From JBOZRQ01 sp050789255 (GTDB lineage Bacteria; Bacillota; Sulfobacillia; Symbiobacteriales; Symbiobacteriaceae): DNA of 64,000 bases. The position numbers were made by a program, and so were the translations under genes. Of this stretch, positions 7,677-15,956 are shown in pieces. The stretch lies in the NCBI GenBank assembly GCA_050789255.1, contig JBOZRQ010000018.1, positions 1 to 64,000 of the forward strand, given 5' to 3'. The notes beneath the pieces were generated by a model. The model made no database searches and was not told the origin of the DNA. It was given only the letters and a program-made list of their open reading frames with translations. Numbering within the stretch: position 1 is the first letter of the stretch; each line of letters opens with the position of its first letter.

Positions 7677-7896
7677 GGCAGCTTGGCAGGGGCGGTGGTC
7701 GCCACAACGCCTCTGCGGGCGGGGACGACGGGACTCTGGCAGCGCCGGGCGCCGTCTGACGACCATCCGTGGTCGCAGACGGCGCGTTGGGCGGGTCGGG
7801 GGCGACGTCCTGTCGCCCCCTCCGTGGGTACGGACGCCAGCGTCGCCCCGTTGTCGGTCGGCGTTGAATGCTCCGTACCGCCCCTGCCAGGCTGCC
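7677..7896. other. Nested multi-stem structured element (candidate ncRNA or palindromic element)
   Basis: The 330 bp after 7616 hold no convincing gene but strong nested pairing. The outer stem is 7677-7696 with 7877-7896 (20 bp, 19 matching). Inside it, 7705-7711 pairs with 7860-7866, and 7721-7730 pairs with 7841-7849 (one bulge). Within those lie a hairpin at 7749-7785 (16 bp, one bulged A, 4-nt loop) and a perfect 9-bp hairpin at 7798-7820. All stems are mutually compatible. A competing pair (7827-7834 with 7872-7879) exists. Strand and function are unknown. Confidence 0.55.
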
Positions 7897-7910
7897 CGCT
7901 GGGCATGGAA

Positions 7911-7938
7911 AAGCGGGCGGCATTGGGGCCGTCCGCTT
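7911..7938 (-). terminator. Hairpin copy 2, probable lrgB terminator
   Basis: AAGCGGGCGGC (7911-7921) pairs with GCCGTCCGCTT (7928-7938). On the minus strand it is followed by TTCC and lies 12 bp past the lrgB stop. Sequence is close to the hairpin at 7628-7653. Confidence 0.6.
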
Positions 7939-7949
7939 GGATTCGCGTG

Positions 7950-8636
7950 CTAGATGGGAGGGCTAAAAAGCAGGGGAACAACTAAGGGCGTCAGGGCCAG
8001 GGTGGCGCCGGCCGCGGCGATCATGGACAGGCTGGCGACGGTGCCCTCGAGGCTTCCGAGCTCGAAGGCACGGGCCGTGCCAGCGCCGTGGGCGCCCATC
8101 CCCAGCAGGGCGCCACGGGCGACCGGGCTTTTGATTGCCAGCAGCCGGGTTAGCAGCGGCTCCGCCGCCAGCCCCACCAGGGCTGTGATGATGACAAAGA
8201 CCGCCGTCAGCGTGGGCACCCCGCCGATCGACCGCGAGATCTCCATGGCGATCGGGGTGGTGACCGACCGGGGCGCCAGGCTGCTGGCCGTCTCCGAGCT
8301 CAGGTGCAGCCACAGGGCAGGCAGCACGGAACTGATCAGCGCCACCAGCGCCCCCAGCACCACACTGGATCCGATCTCCACGGCGTAGCGCCGCAGCAAC
8401 GGCCCGTTCTTGTACATCGGGATGGCTAGCGCCACCGTCCCCGGCCCTAGCAGGAAGCTGAGCCACTGACCGCCCTGGAAGTAGACCTTGTACGGCAGCC
8501 CGGTCAGCAACAGCAGGACCGCGAGCAGCAGCGGTGCTACAAAGATCGGCGAGAACAACACCCGGCGGTGACGGCGGTAGACCCGCTTGGCCGCCACATA
8601 GATCAAGACCGTCGCCAGGAGGCTAAGCACAGCCAC
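7950..8636 (-). CDS. lrgB: LrgB/CidB family membrane protein
   Basis: 228 residues, hydrophobic throughout. It matches LrgB: PIFVAPLLLAVLLLLTGLPY, then FLLGPGTVALAIPMYKNG, SVTTPIAMEISRSIGG and LGMGAHGAGTARAFELG. With LrgA it forms the holin/antiholin-like pair that modulates murein hydrolase activity, also linked to export of pyruvate or small organic acids in relatives. The GTG at 8636 follows GAGGGGGT and overlaps the end of lrgA by 14 nt, so the two are translationally coupled. Confidence 0.92.
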   Translation of the reverse strand: MAVLSLLATVLIYVAAKRVYRRHRRVLFSPIFVAPLLLAVLLLLTGLPYKVYFQGGQWLSFLLGPGTVALAIPMYKNGPLLRRYAVEIGSSVVLGALVALISSVLPALWLHLSSETASSLAPRSVTTPIAMEISRSIGGVPTLTAVFVIITALVGLAAEPLLTRLLAIKSPVARGALLGMGAHGAGTARAFELGSLEGTVASLSMIAAAGATLALTPLVVPLLFSPPI

Positions 8637-9021
8637 GTTGGTTACCCCCTCGGTCGCCGCGGCGATGCGCCAAGCGCTCGGCTACGACCCCGGTGCAGGC
8701 CATCACCATCGCCGTGCTCAGCCCGATGACCAGCAGAATCCGTACACCGCTGCCGAAGATCAAGTCCTGGTACTGGACGATACCGACCGCCGACGGGATA
8801 AAGAACAGCAGCAGCTCCGCCAACAGAAAGTTGGCCCCGGCCTCCACCCACTCCAGCCGGACGGCGCCCGTGTACAGGAGCGCCAGCATGAACAACAGCC
8901 CGATCACGTTGCCCGGCACGGGCCACGGCAGACGCGCTGCCACCAGATCACCGACCAGCGATACCACCGTCAGGAGCCCGACCTGTAAGGCGACTCGGCC
9001 CCATTTCCGGACGAACTGCAT
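8623..9021 (-). CDS. lrgA: LrgA/CidA family holin-like protein
   Basis: 132 residues with four hydrophobic spans and the family segments LPWPVPGNVIGLLFMLALLY, NFLLAELLLFFIPSAVGI and ILLVIGLSTAMVMACTG. AGGAGATGAAACA precedes ATG 9021. It is the first gene of the lrgAB pair on the minus strand. A LytTR-type regulator, the usual neighbour, is not present here. Confidence 0.92.
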   Translation of the reverse strand: MQFVRKWGRVALQVGLLTVVSLVGDLVAARLPWPVPGNVIGLLFMLALLYTGAVRLEWVEAGANFLLAELLLFFIPSAVGIVQYQDLIFGSGVRILLVIGLSTAMVMACTGVVAERLAHRRGDRGGNQRGCA

Positions 9022-9152
9022 TGTTTCATCTCCTCATGATCATTCAGTATATCGAGTCGAAGGGCATCTATGGACGGCGTCTATTAGTGGAAGCGTTGAG
9101 GGTGGACCCTCCTGGACCGAACGACCAAACAGGTTCGGGGCCGGAATAGAGG

Positions 9153-9175
9153 GCGGGAGGCCGGTGGCCTCCCGC
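9153..9175 (-). terminator. Hairpin after hisJ
   Basis: Perfect 10-bp stem GCGGGAGGCC/GGCCTCCCGC with a 3-nt loop, 6 bp past the hisJ stop. No clear U-tract follows on the minus strand. Confidence 0.6.
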
Positions 9176-9180
9176 TTGGC

Positions 9181-9993
9181 TTATAGGGGGTCGCTGAACC
9201 GGGTTCTGTTCTCGAAGCGCACGACCTCGGTGTAACCGATGTCGAGGGCCAGCGTGCGGGCGCCCTGGAAGCCCCAGGCGACCTCCTCGGGGCGGTGGGC
9301 ATCGGAGGAGATGACCAGGGGGACACCCCGCTTGCAGCATTCCGACAGGAGGGTGGGGTTCGGGTAGACCTCCCCTACCGGTTTACGCAGGCCGGCGGTA
9401 GAGAGTTCAATGGCGACGCCGGCGCCGGCCATGACAGCGGCTACGTCGGCGTATAGGCGGCCCAGATCGTGGGACGGTCGGTGGCCGAATTTCTTGATCA
9501 GATCGATGTGGGCCATGATGTCAAACAGGCCGCTCTTCGCCGCCATGGTCTCCAGGGTGAAGAACTTGGCGTACAGCTCGGAGATATCCCATTGTGCATA
9601 ACGACTGACGCTGGCGGGGTTATCAAAATCCCAATCGCCAATAAAATGGACAGACCCGATCACGTAGTCCCACGGGTAGCGCTCGAGAATCCGGACCAGG
9701 TCCTCTTCGCGCCCTGGGATGAAGTCAGCCTCGATTCCCAGCCGGATGGGGATCTCCGGGTACCGGCTGCGAAGCCGAAGCACATCGGCAACGTACTCCT
9801 CCAGCTCCTCCATGCGCATGGCGATGCCCGGATCTCGCTCCTCCACGGGCAGCCAGTACATGGGAATGTGGTCCGAAAACCCGATCTCCCGGATCCCGGC
9901 AGCGATTGCCGCCTCCACGTACTCATCCATGGTCCCTACGGCGTGGCCACAGCGGGTCGTATGTGTATGGTAATCCACGATATGTTTTAGCAT
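9181..9993 (-). CDS. hisJ: Histidinol-phosphatase, PHP family
   Basis: 270 residues, the usual size. It dephosphorylates histidinol phosphate in histidine biosynthesis. PHP-domain metal motifs are visible: DYHTHTTRCGHA at the N terminus, IGFSDHIPMYWLP, GIEADFIPG, a YVIGSVHFIGDWDFD segment, MAHIDLIKKFG and the C-terminal VISSDAHRPEEV. No other his genes are adjacent, as is common for HisJ. Other PHP phosphatases cannot be fully excluded, but the combination of motifs favours HisJ. The start at ATG 9993 has only a weak ribosome site. Confidence 0.85.
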   Translation of the reverse strand: MLKHIVDYHTHTTRCGHAVGTMDEYVEAAIAAGIREIGFSDHIPMYWLPVEERDPGIAMRMEELEEYVADVLRLRSRYPEIPIRLGIEADFIPGREEDLVRILERYPWDYVIGSVHFIGDWDFDNPASVSRYAQWDISELYAKFFTLETMAAKSGLFDIMAHIDLIKKFGHRPSHDLGRLYADVAAVMAGAGVAIELSTAGLRKPVGEVYPNPTLLSECCKRGVPLVISSDAHRPEEVAWGFQGARTLALDIGYTEVVRFENRTRFSDPL

Positions 9994-10112
9994 GGGCCAG
10001 AAGGTTCGGCTCCGGTGTGGCCAAATCCTGCCCTGGAGCAGATTCCACTGGGTTTCGCACGGATTTTCCGATAACTAAGAAGGATTTTTACAAAAGCTGA
10101 TGAAGTAGTACG

Positions 10113-10136
10113 ATCCCCGCTTGAGTAGGCGGGGAT
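10113..10136 (+). promoter_or_regulatory. Leader hairpin upstream of the GNAT gene
   Basis: Perfect 8-bp stem ATCCCCGC (10113-10120) / GCGGGGAT (10129-10136) with an 8-nt loop, ending 21 bp before the chosen start and immediately before an alternative ATG at 10137. It could be an operator or an RNA leader hairpin. Confidence 0.4.
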
Positions 10137-10157
10137 ATGGCCAAAGGGGGCACCTCC

Positions 10158-11015
10158 ATGACCACGGTACGTACGATGCTACCTACCGACTACCAGGCGG
10201 TGGCGGCGATCTCCGCAGAGGCCGGCCACCGTGCACTGGTTGGCCTGCCGTTCTGGGAGACCGAGGCCGATGTCGCCGCAGCCGTAGAGCAACTGCGCCA
10301 CGCGGAGTTCCTGGTTGCAGAGGATGAGTCCGGCGCCGTGGTCGGCGTGGCCGGCTACGATTTGAAAACCGACGGCGAAGCCCGTCTTTTTGGCCCGCTG
10401 GTGATCACCGAGGGTGTGGGGATCGGCGCATTCCTCGCCTCCCGCATCGAGCTCGCCGCCCGCGAGAAGGGCGCCGTCGCCTACTCGATGCTGGTCGGCC
10501 TGCACAACAAGGGTGGCGCCGCCTTCGCCGAATGGCGGGGCTACCATCTCGACACCGAGCAGCCCGAGCTCGTCTTCGCCTTCCTCTACCCCGGCGATCT
10601 AAACCTGGCGGGGGTGCGCTCCCGGGCGCCGGTCCGGCCCGCCACCCCGGAGGATCTGGATGTGATCGAGGGGCTGCACGACGACTGTTTCCCGGCGATC
10701 CCGATCACGCGGCAGGTCTGGAGCAGTTGGCTGCCTGAGCTGCGGGTCGTGGAGCACGGGGGCCGGGTGGCCGGATTCCTGCGCCGGGAGGAGGCAACAG
10801 GCTTCCTGCACCACGTGTCCGTAGACCCGGCGGCGCGCCGGCAGGGGCTGGGCGCCCGCCTGGTGGCCCAGTCGGTGCTGGAGTTCTGGGAACGGACCCC
10901 CGGGCGTGTCGGTCTGACCGTGCGCCTGGACAACACCGCCGCCGTGGGACTCTTCCGGACCCTGGGCTTTAGCCGTGAGGTGCCGGTGGCCCGGTGGGTG
11001 AAGCGGGAAGGCTAA
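10158..11015 (+). CDS. Tandem GNAT-domain N-acetyltransferase
   Basis: 285 residues from ATG 10158, which has AAGGGGG 7 nt upstream (ATG 10137 is an alternative). The protein holds two GNAT folds. The N-terminal one (about 1-150) has the sheet pattern FLVAEDESGAVVGVAGYDL but a weak acetyl-CoA loop. The C-terminal one (about 155-285) carries the full motif A, HHVSVDPAARRQGLGARLV, and LDNTAAVGLFRTLGFSRE. The layout resembles mycothiol-synthase-like double GNATs, with catalysis probably in the C-terminal half. The acceptor is unknown. Confidence 0.85.
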   Translation: MTTVRTMLPTDYQAVAAISAEAGHRALVGLPFWETEADVAAAVEQLRHAEFLVAEDESGAVVGVAGYDLKTDGEARLFGPLVITEGVGIGAFLASRIELAAREKGAVAYSMLVGLHNKGGAAFAEWRGYHLDTEQPELVFAFLYPGDLNLAGVRSRAPVRPATPEDLDVIEGLHDDCFPAIPITRQVWSSWLPELRVVEHGGRVAGFLRREEATGFLHHVSVDPAARRQGLGARLVAQSVLEFWERTPGRVGLTVRLDNTAAVGLFRTLGFSREVPVARWVKREG

Positions 11016-11112
11016 TTCCCACCAGTTCGGATGAACTTTCATGCATATCCTGCCCCCCTCCCTTGCATACTTTTACCAAGCAAGGACGAGCAATCGATCG
11101 GAGGGGTCCAGG

Positions 11113-11571
11113 GTGGCCAGAAGCGGTGCCGCAGTGAACGAAGCGATGAATGAGGCTGCCGTCAGCTTTATTGAGGACGGGCTCCGTCAGCGGAAGACGG
11201 TCAAGGAGATTCTGGAAGCGATGCGCCGGGAGCCGGCCTTCTCGGGGGTCGGGCGGGCCAGGCTTATGCGCCACTGGACCGAGACCTGGCGCCCCATGGT
11301 GGCCAAGGCCGGCCGAGTGCCGCTGCCCAAGCGCGGCGGCGACCGGCGGACCGCACAGGCTGCGGCGCCCACCAGGCCGATGCGCCCGCCGCAGCCGGCG
11401 CCTGTTGCAGTGGTGCCTGCACCGTCAAGCCACCGGGCCTCCCTGGAGGAGATGCTCGATTTGGTCACGGCAATGCTGACGGAGGGTCCCGACTCCCCGA
11501 CCCGGGAGGCGGCCCTGCGGGCCTTCCCCGGCTTCGTCCGTGCAGTCCGGGAAGTCGTAAAGCAGATGTAA
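11113..11571 (+). CDS. Hypothetical basic protein
   Basis: 152 residues from GTG 11113 with GGAGGGG 6 nt upstream. An N-terminal helical part (VNEAMNEAAVSFIEDGLRQR, then MRREPAFSGVGRARLMRHW) looks like a small helical, possibly nucleic-acid-binding segment. A Pro/Ala/Arg-rich linker (about 75-100) and a C-terminal helix pair (LEEMLDLVTAMLTEGPDS) follow. I do not recognise the family. A clean terminator ends the transcript. Confidence 0.6.
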   Translation: MARSGAAVNEAMNEAAVSFIEDGLRQRKTVKEILEAMRREPAFSGVGRARLMRHWTETWRPMVAKAGRVPLPKRGGDRRTAQAAAPTRPMRPPQPAPVAVVPAPSSHRASLEEMLDLVTAMLTEGPDSPTREAALRAFPGFVRAVREVVKQM

Positions 11572-11577
11572 GCCAAG

Positions 11578-11603
11578 GGCGGCCTTCCCGGGCCGCCTTT
11601 TTT
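11578..11603 (+). terminator. Rho-independent terminator
   Basis: GGCGGCC (11578-11584) / GGCCGCC (11591-11597) followed by six T residues. Confidence 0.95.
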
Positions 11604-11626
11604 ATGACAGGAAGGGGGTTGCCTGC

Positions 11627-12376
11627 GTGATCAAACTGAAATCCCCCCGCGAGATCGCCATCATGCGGGAGGCGGGGCGCCTGGTGGCGGAAGCCCACGC
11701 AGCGCTGGCCCCCCGGGTCAAGCCAGGGGTCTCCACCCGCGATCTCGACCGCTTCGTGGCGGATTTTCTCACGGCCCGGGGCGCCGTCGCCAGCTTCAAG
11801 GGCTACAAGGGCTTCCCCGGATCGATCTGCGTCTCCCTGAACGATGTGATTTGCCACGGCATCCCGGGCGCCCAGCGGCTGCGGGAGGGCGATATCATCA
11901 CCGTCGATATCGGTGCTTACTTAAAGGGCTACCATGGCGACTCGGCCTGGACCTACGCTGTGGGCAACGTCGCCCCGGAGGTGCAGCACCTGATGCGGGT
12001 GGGCGAGCAGAGCCTGTTCGAGGGCATTCAGGAGGCTCGGGCCGGCCGGCGCGTTGGCGACATCGGCCACGCAATCCAGACCTACGCAGAGGGCTTCGGC
12101 ATGGGCGTCATCCGTGACTTCATCGGCCACGGCGTCGGTCAGGATCTGCACGAAGCGCCCGAGGTGCCCCACTTCGGCGAACCGCACACCGGGCCGCTGC
12201 TGCGCCCGGGCATGGTAGTTGCCATCGAACCCATGATTACAAACGGCGACTGGCGGATCAAAGTCGAGAACGACGGCTGGACCGCCCGCACCGCCGACGG
12301 CTCGCTCTGCGTCCAGTACGAGCACACCGTAGCCATCACCGACGACGGCCCAGTCTTGCTTACAACGCTAGACTAG
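11627..12376 (+). CDS. map: Methionine aminopeptidase, type I
   Basis: 249 residues. It removes the initiator Met from nascent proteins. The five-ligand dinuclear metal site is complete: VDIGAYLKG and HGDSAWT (two Asp), GHGVGQDLHEAP (His), VAIEPMI (Glu) and QYEHTVAIT (Glu). The substrate His sits in ICHGIPG. The GTG at 11627 follows GGAAGGGGG. It is a stand-alone copy, not in the ribosomal secY-adk-map cluster, so a paralogue elsewhere is possible. Confidence 0.95.
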   Translation: MIKLKSPREIAIMREAGRLVAEAHAALAPRVKPGVSTRDLDRFVADFLTARGAVASFKGYKGFPGSICVSLNDVICHGIPGAQRLREGDIITVDIGAYLKGYHGDSAWTYAVGNVAPEVQHLMRVGEQSLFEGIQEARAGRRVGDIGHAIQTYAEGFGMGVIRDFIGHGVGQDLHEAPEVPHFGEPHTGPLLRPGMVVAIEPMITNGDWRIKVENDGWTARTADGSLCVQYEHTVAITDDGPVLLTTLD

Positions 12377-12423
12377 CAAAGGAAACAGCGGCTAGCCCAT
12401 GAGGCTGCCGCTGCTTTCATGTC

Positions 12424-12499
12424 TGGTGGACGGTGAGGGACTCGAACCCCCGACCACATGCGTGTAAAGCACGTGCTCTACCAACTGAGCTAACCGTCC
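12424..12499 (-). tRNA. tRNA-Val (anticodon TAC)
   Basis: The minus strand folds as a standard cloverleaf. The acceptor arms are GGACGGT and ACCGTCC, the D-arm is GCTC-AGTTGGTAGA-GAGC type, the anticodon stem CGTGC/GCATG encloses loop TTTACAC (anticodon TAC), and the T-arm is GGGGG-TTCGAGT-CCCTC. Discriminator A and CCA are encoded (complement of 12424-12427). Confidence 0.95.
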
Positions 12500-12519
12500 G
12501 TCGATCGGAGACAAAAAGA

Positions 12520-12549
12520 ATTGTACCATGACGATTACCGCACTGTCCA
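12520..12549 (-). promoter_or_regulatory. Promoter of tRNA-Val
   Basis: On the minus strand, TGGACA (12549-12544) and TACAAT (12525-12520) are separated by 18 nt, about 20 nt upstream of the mature tRNA 5' end. Confidence 0.7.
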
Positions 12550-12586
12550 GCCGAGAACGAATGGCAGAATTGGGCTTTCTGTGCGC

Positions 12587-12627
12587 AAAAAAGACGCTGA
12601 GGGGACACCGACAAAGGTGTCCCCTCA
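12587..12627 (-). terminator. Terminator of the SPOCS coat protein gene
   Basis: Perfect 12-bp stem TGAGGGGACACC (12598-12609) / GGTGTCCCCTCA (12616-12627). On the minus strand it is followed by GCGTC and six T residues. Confidence 0.85.
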
Positions 12628-12698
12628 GTCCCAAACCAAGGCCGCTGTACAGCTCCCGGCGCCCTGGTCCGGCTGGAGTAAGCCCAATCAGGCGCTGG

Positions 12699-14042
12699 TT
12701 AGACGACGGTCGTCGTCAGCGGCGCCGTCGCCACGCGGATCGGCTGCTCCTGGCTGGCGGTGACCACCAGCTGGATCACGGTCCGCTGAATCAGGCGGCG
12801 GAAGAGCGGGCACTCGACCTCGTCGACGTACGGGTCGCAGTGGTCGACGCTTTCGTGCACATCCTCCTCGCCGATCTCATCGATTAGCTCGAAGCCAACG
12901 TGCTCGACGATCGGAGTGATGTTGATCGCATCGCCCGGACTGACGCCCGGCAGGTCGACGAAGGTGGTGAACGGGATATCCTCTCCCATATGCCGGATGA
13001 TGTTGTCATCCGCCACAAAGAAGATCTGCTTGTGCAGGGTGCCCGTGATGACCACCTTGTTCGGGATCACCTCGACCCCCAGATCCTGCACCCGCGCCTG
13101 GATCTCCTGGACCTTCTGCGCGGGGCGGTTCAGGTCGGCCACGTTCTCCACGAGCACCTGGCGGGAGTTGGTGCTGATGACCCGGGAGGCCATGACCTCC
13201 GGACCATTCACGTCCTCAGCCACGTTCAGCTCGCAGGTCCTGGTGACCTTGATGAAGATCGAAAGCGTGACCCGCTGCCGGACCTGGCGCCCGTTGGAGA
13301 GCACCCGGTCTACCCGCAGGATCTGAGCCTGCAGGGTGACGTTGTCGCCCGGCTCGACACCGCAGATATCCGCGATGCCCGAGAACGGGACCTGCTCCTC
13401 CTGGTACAGCTCCACGTCATCTTCGGAGACGTAGAAGATGCACTTGTTGAGCGTACCCTGGAACAGAACCTGGTCGACGCCGGCCTCCGCCGTGACGTCC
13501 TCCAGGGAGACCTGGATATCGCGAACCTTGATCGCCCGTTGATCGAGCTCGATGCAGTTCTCCACCGTGAGCGCCTTGGTGGTCTCGCCGACCACGCACT
13601 CGGCCTTCACCAGCGGACCGTTGGGATCCAGGACCACGTTGGCCTGAACGTCCTCGGTCACCCGGACGGTGAACTGCAGGATCGCCCTTTGGCAGACCTC
13701 CTGGCCGAACTCCAGGGAGTGGGTCAGCTTGCAGATGCGGCCGACCACCGTGGTCACCTGACCTGGGACGGCGCCCGGGCAGTCAACGAACACGGTGAAC
13801 GGAACATCTTCGGCAACATGATGTACATGATGGTCCTCGCCGACAAAGAAGATCTGCTTGTGGAGGACGCCGCTGACCATAACCTGCCCGTCGACTACCT
13901 CACCACAGAGATCGACGAGGCGGGCCTGGATTTCGGCGATCTTCTTCGCCCGGCGCGGCAGCACAAACCGAGACTCGATGCACGCCTCGCCTGCGCTCTC
14001 GCACACCAAGCACTCAAGCTTTAAGAGCTGGGTGTCAGCCAC
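12699..14042 (-). CDS. Triple SPOCS-domain (DUF3794, SipL-type) spore coat protein
   Basis: 447 residues from GTG 14042, chosen for AAGGGGG 9 nt upstream; the frame stays open to 14117. Three tandem repeats of about 130-140 residues each contain a GTLHKQIFFV-type strand followed by an acidic VPFT segment: VSGVLHKQIFFVGED, QGTLNKCIFYVSEDD and ITGTLHKQIFFVADD. This is the SPOCS domain of SipL and related spore coat or envelope assembly proteins. No LysM domain follows, unlike SipL itself, so attachment to the spore surface would rely on partners. It is a sporulation marker; the precise role is inferred. Confidence 0.85.
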   Translation of the reverse strand: MADTQLLKLECLVCESAGEACIESRFVLPRRAKKIAEIQARLVDLCGEVVDGQVMVSGVLHKQIFFVGEDHHVHHVAEDVPFTVFVDCPGAVPGQVTTVVGRICKLTHSLEFGQEVCQRAILQFTVRVTEDVQANVVLDPNGPLVKAECVVGETTKALTVENCIELDQRAIKVRDIQVSLEDVTAEAGVDQVLFQGTLNKCIFYVSEDDVELYQEEQVPFSGIADICGVEPGDNVTLQAQILRVDRVLSNGRQVRQRVTLSIFIKVTRTCELNVAEDVNGPEVMASRVISTNSRQVLVENVADLNRPAQKVQEIQARVQDLGVEVIPNKVVITGTLHKQIFFVADDNIIRHMGEDIPFTTFVDLPGVSPGDAINITPIVEHVGFELIDEIGEEDVHESVDHCDPYVDEVECPLFRRLIQRTVIQLVVTASQEQPIRVATAPLTTTVV

Positions 14043-14195
14043 GCACGATTGCCCCCTTCTTACGCGCTTGGGGTCCTCGAGCGGCTCCGTAGAATTGGTA
14101 TGTGACGGACCGCTCACGGGGACCAGATGGCGGGAAACACCCGCCTCCTGCTGGTCATGATATGTCAGCGATCCAGGGCTGGTGCGGGCGGTCCG

Positions 14196-14237
14196 AAAAA
14201 AAGCGGCGACCCGATCCCCCCCGTCGGAGGATCGGGC
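14196..14237 (-). terminator. Terminator of the RRM gene
   Basis: ACCCGATCC (14209-14217) and GGATCGGGC (14229-14237) pair. On the minus strand CGCCGC and seven T residues follow. Confidence 0.85.
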
Positions 14238-14248
14238 CGTACGCGCTC

Positions 14249-14503
14249 TTACCGCTGTCGGGACTGGGCCTGGTTGACTGTCACCACACGGCCACCGAGC
14301 TCGGTACCGTTGAGCGCCTCGATCGCCTTGGCGGCCTCCTCGGCGGCCACCTCCACGAAGCCGAAGCCCCGGGACCGGCCAGTTTCACGGTCGGTGATCA
14401 CCCGGGCGCTGAGCACCTGAGCATGCGGTGCCACCCAGGCCGTCAGATCCTGCTCCTTGGTGGTCCACGGCAGATTGCCGACATAGAGCGTTGTGCTCAC
14501 CAT
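14249..14503 (-). CDS. RRM-domain RNA-binding protein
   Basis: 84 residues, essentially one RNA recognition motif. RNP2 is TTLYVGNLPW near residue 4 and RNP1 is GRSRGFGFVEV near residue 43, with the two aromatic residues for RNA stacking present. The C terminus (VVTVNQAQSRQR) is basic. The family is common in cyanobacteria and proteobacteria as cold-induced or stress RNA-binding proteins and less usual in Firmicutes. ATG 14503 has AGGTG very close upstream. It is monocistronic with its own terminator. Confidence 0.92.
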   Translation of the reverse strand: MVSTTLYVGNLPWTTKEQDLTAWVAPHAQVLSARVITDRETGRSRGFGFVEVAAEEAAKAIEALNGTELGGRVVTVNQAQSRQR

Positions 14504-14628
14504 TTCACCTGCCTTTCCCGGACAACCCCTGTTGCGCCTAGTTTACGACACAATCTTCCGACAATCAATAAACAGATTGTAAATGTACGTCGAATTATGC
14601 CGAACTTTGTCGTTTATCTATCTACGAC

Positions 14629-14656
14629 AAAAGCCACAGAGTGCAGCTCTGTGGCT
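14629..14656 (-). terminator. Terminator of the CAP lipoprotein gene
   Basis: Perfect stem AGCCACAGAG (14632-14641) / CTCTGTGGCT (14647-14656). Four T residues continue on the minus strand. Confidence 0.85.
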
Positions 14657-14669
14657 TCATCACTGCCTA

Positions 14670-15596
14670 TTATCCAATGAACTGCTGGGTGAACATGATG
14701 CCGTACTTTCCACCGTGGATGATGCCGATGCCGAACTTCTTGAAGCTCTTGCTCAGGATGTTGGCCCGATGGCCGGAGCTGTTGATCAGCGTGCGGTGGG
14801 CGCCCTCCACCGACGGGTTGCCGGCGATGTTCTCGCCCGCGGTCGAATACCGGATCCCGGCGGCGGTCATTTGATCAAAGGGGGAGCCGAGTCGGGCCGA
14901 ATCGTGGGCAAAGTAATTGTAGGTGATCATGTCCTGGCTCTTGGCCCGAGCGGTCTGCACCAGGTGTAGGTCCACCTCCAGGGCAGGCAGGCCGGCCTTG
15001 GCCCGCTCCTCGTTGACCAGCCGGACCATCAGTTGCTCGTCGGCGGTGAGGCCCGCCGGGAGCGAATCGGTCGGAGCCGGCATCACGACGGGCGGCGGCA
15101 GCGGTGCAGGCTGGGGCTGGGGCTCGGGCATTGGCTCAGGTTTTGGCTCGGGAGTAGGCTCGGCCGGGTCGGGCTCTGGCTTAGGCTCGGGAGCAGGCTT
15201 GGCCGGCTCGGGCTTGGTGCCAGGCGTGGTCGCCGGCGGCTTGACCGGCGCTGGCTCCTCCTTCTCGGCCGGCCTCGGGGTCGGCACAGGATCGGGCGCC
15301 GACACAGCGATGGGCGGGTCCTCAGAGACTGCAGGCGGCTTCACCGCCACCACGTTCGGCTCCGCAGGAGCGCTGGGGGCTTCGGCGGGCTCGGCGCGCT
15401 CGACTGCCTCGGCAGGGGCTGCAGGGGCCTCACCGGCTGGCGGAACGTAGACCGGCGGCATCGCCGAAGCGCTGTCTGCGCCGAGCTCCACCGGGCGCCA
15501 GGGTGCACTGAAATCGCCTTTGCGCGCGCCTGCCCCGCAGCCTGCTGCGAGGGTGGCCAGCGCCAGCACGCCGGCCAGAAGCCGCTTATGCTGCAA
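14670..15596 (-). CDS. CAP/SCP-domain (YkwD-like) lipoprotein
   Basis: 308 residues from TTG 15596, with AAAGGGGG 7 nt upstream. A lipoprotein signal peptide ends at LATLAAGC. Then comes a 140-residue Pro/Glu/Ala/Lys-rich spacer (repeated PEPKPEP units) that should span the cell wall. The C-terminal 125 residues are a CAP domain: LMVRLVNEERAKAGLPALEV, AHDSARLGSPFDQM, YSTAGENIAGNPS and HRANILSKSFKKFGIG. It is typical of surface or spore proteins such as YkwD/SafA-associated CAPs. The enzymatic role is unknown. Confidence 0.88.
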   Translation of the reverse strand: MQHKRLLAGVLALATLAAGCGAGARKGDFSAPWRPVELGADSASAMPPVYVPPAGEAPAAPAEAVERAEPAEAPSAPAEPNVVAVKPPAVSEDPPIAVSAPDPVPTPRPAEKEEPAPVKPPATTPGTKPEPAKPAPEPKPEPDPAEPTPEPKPEPMPEPQPQPAPLPPPVVMPAPTDSLPAGLTADEQLMVRLVNEERAKAGLPALEVDLHLVQTARAKSQDMITYNYFAHDSARLGSPFDQMTAAGIRYSTAGENIAGNPSVEGAHRTLINSSGHRANILSKSFKKFGIGIIHGGKYGIMFTQQFIG

Positions 15597-15794
15597 GGAG
15601 CATCCCCCTTTGGGTGTAATGAGGCCATCTTTTTCAACATGTGAAGTGTACGCTACCGAACCGTTCTAACACAAACCGTGCCCCCATCGCTCACTCTTCG
15701 TTTCTCACCTTGACCGATCGTCCCATTCGGTCATCACCCAACCGGCGTCGAATGTAGCCGGATTGCGAAACCTAGCATAGCGCTGGATGGTTAT

Positions 15795-15820
15795 GGGTCG
15801 GTCGGGTGTGTGACCGACCC
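15795..15820. other. Hairpin in the 345-bp intergenic gap
   Basis: GGGTCGGTC (15795-15803) and GACCGACCC (15812-15820) form a perfect 9-bp stem without a T-tract. The rest of 15611-15956 has no ORF I trust. It also holds CTATTTA (15860-15866) facing TAAATAG (15882-15888), a possible operator of the downstream operon. Confidence 0.4.
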
Positions 15821-15956
15821 GATCAGGTGTTTCGGTAGCACAGTTGTAGGATGTGTGCACTATTTATGCCCTCGACTACTGTAAATAGCCAGGGTTTCTC
15901 GGTATCATAGGCAGGACACGCGTCGACAAACGAACCGGCAGGTTGGGAGTGTGACT

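Noticed and set aside
7639..7953. 104-codon plus-strand frame in the structured region
   Set aside because: Product is Arg/Pro/Gly-rich with no ribosome site, and the DNA is dominated by paired stems.
12900..14024. Plus-strand 374-codon open frame opposite the SPOCS gene
   Set aside because: The minus strand encodes three recognisable SPOCS repeats with a ribosome site and terminator; the plus product has no motif.
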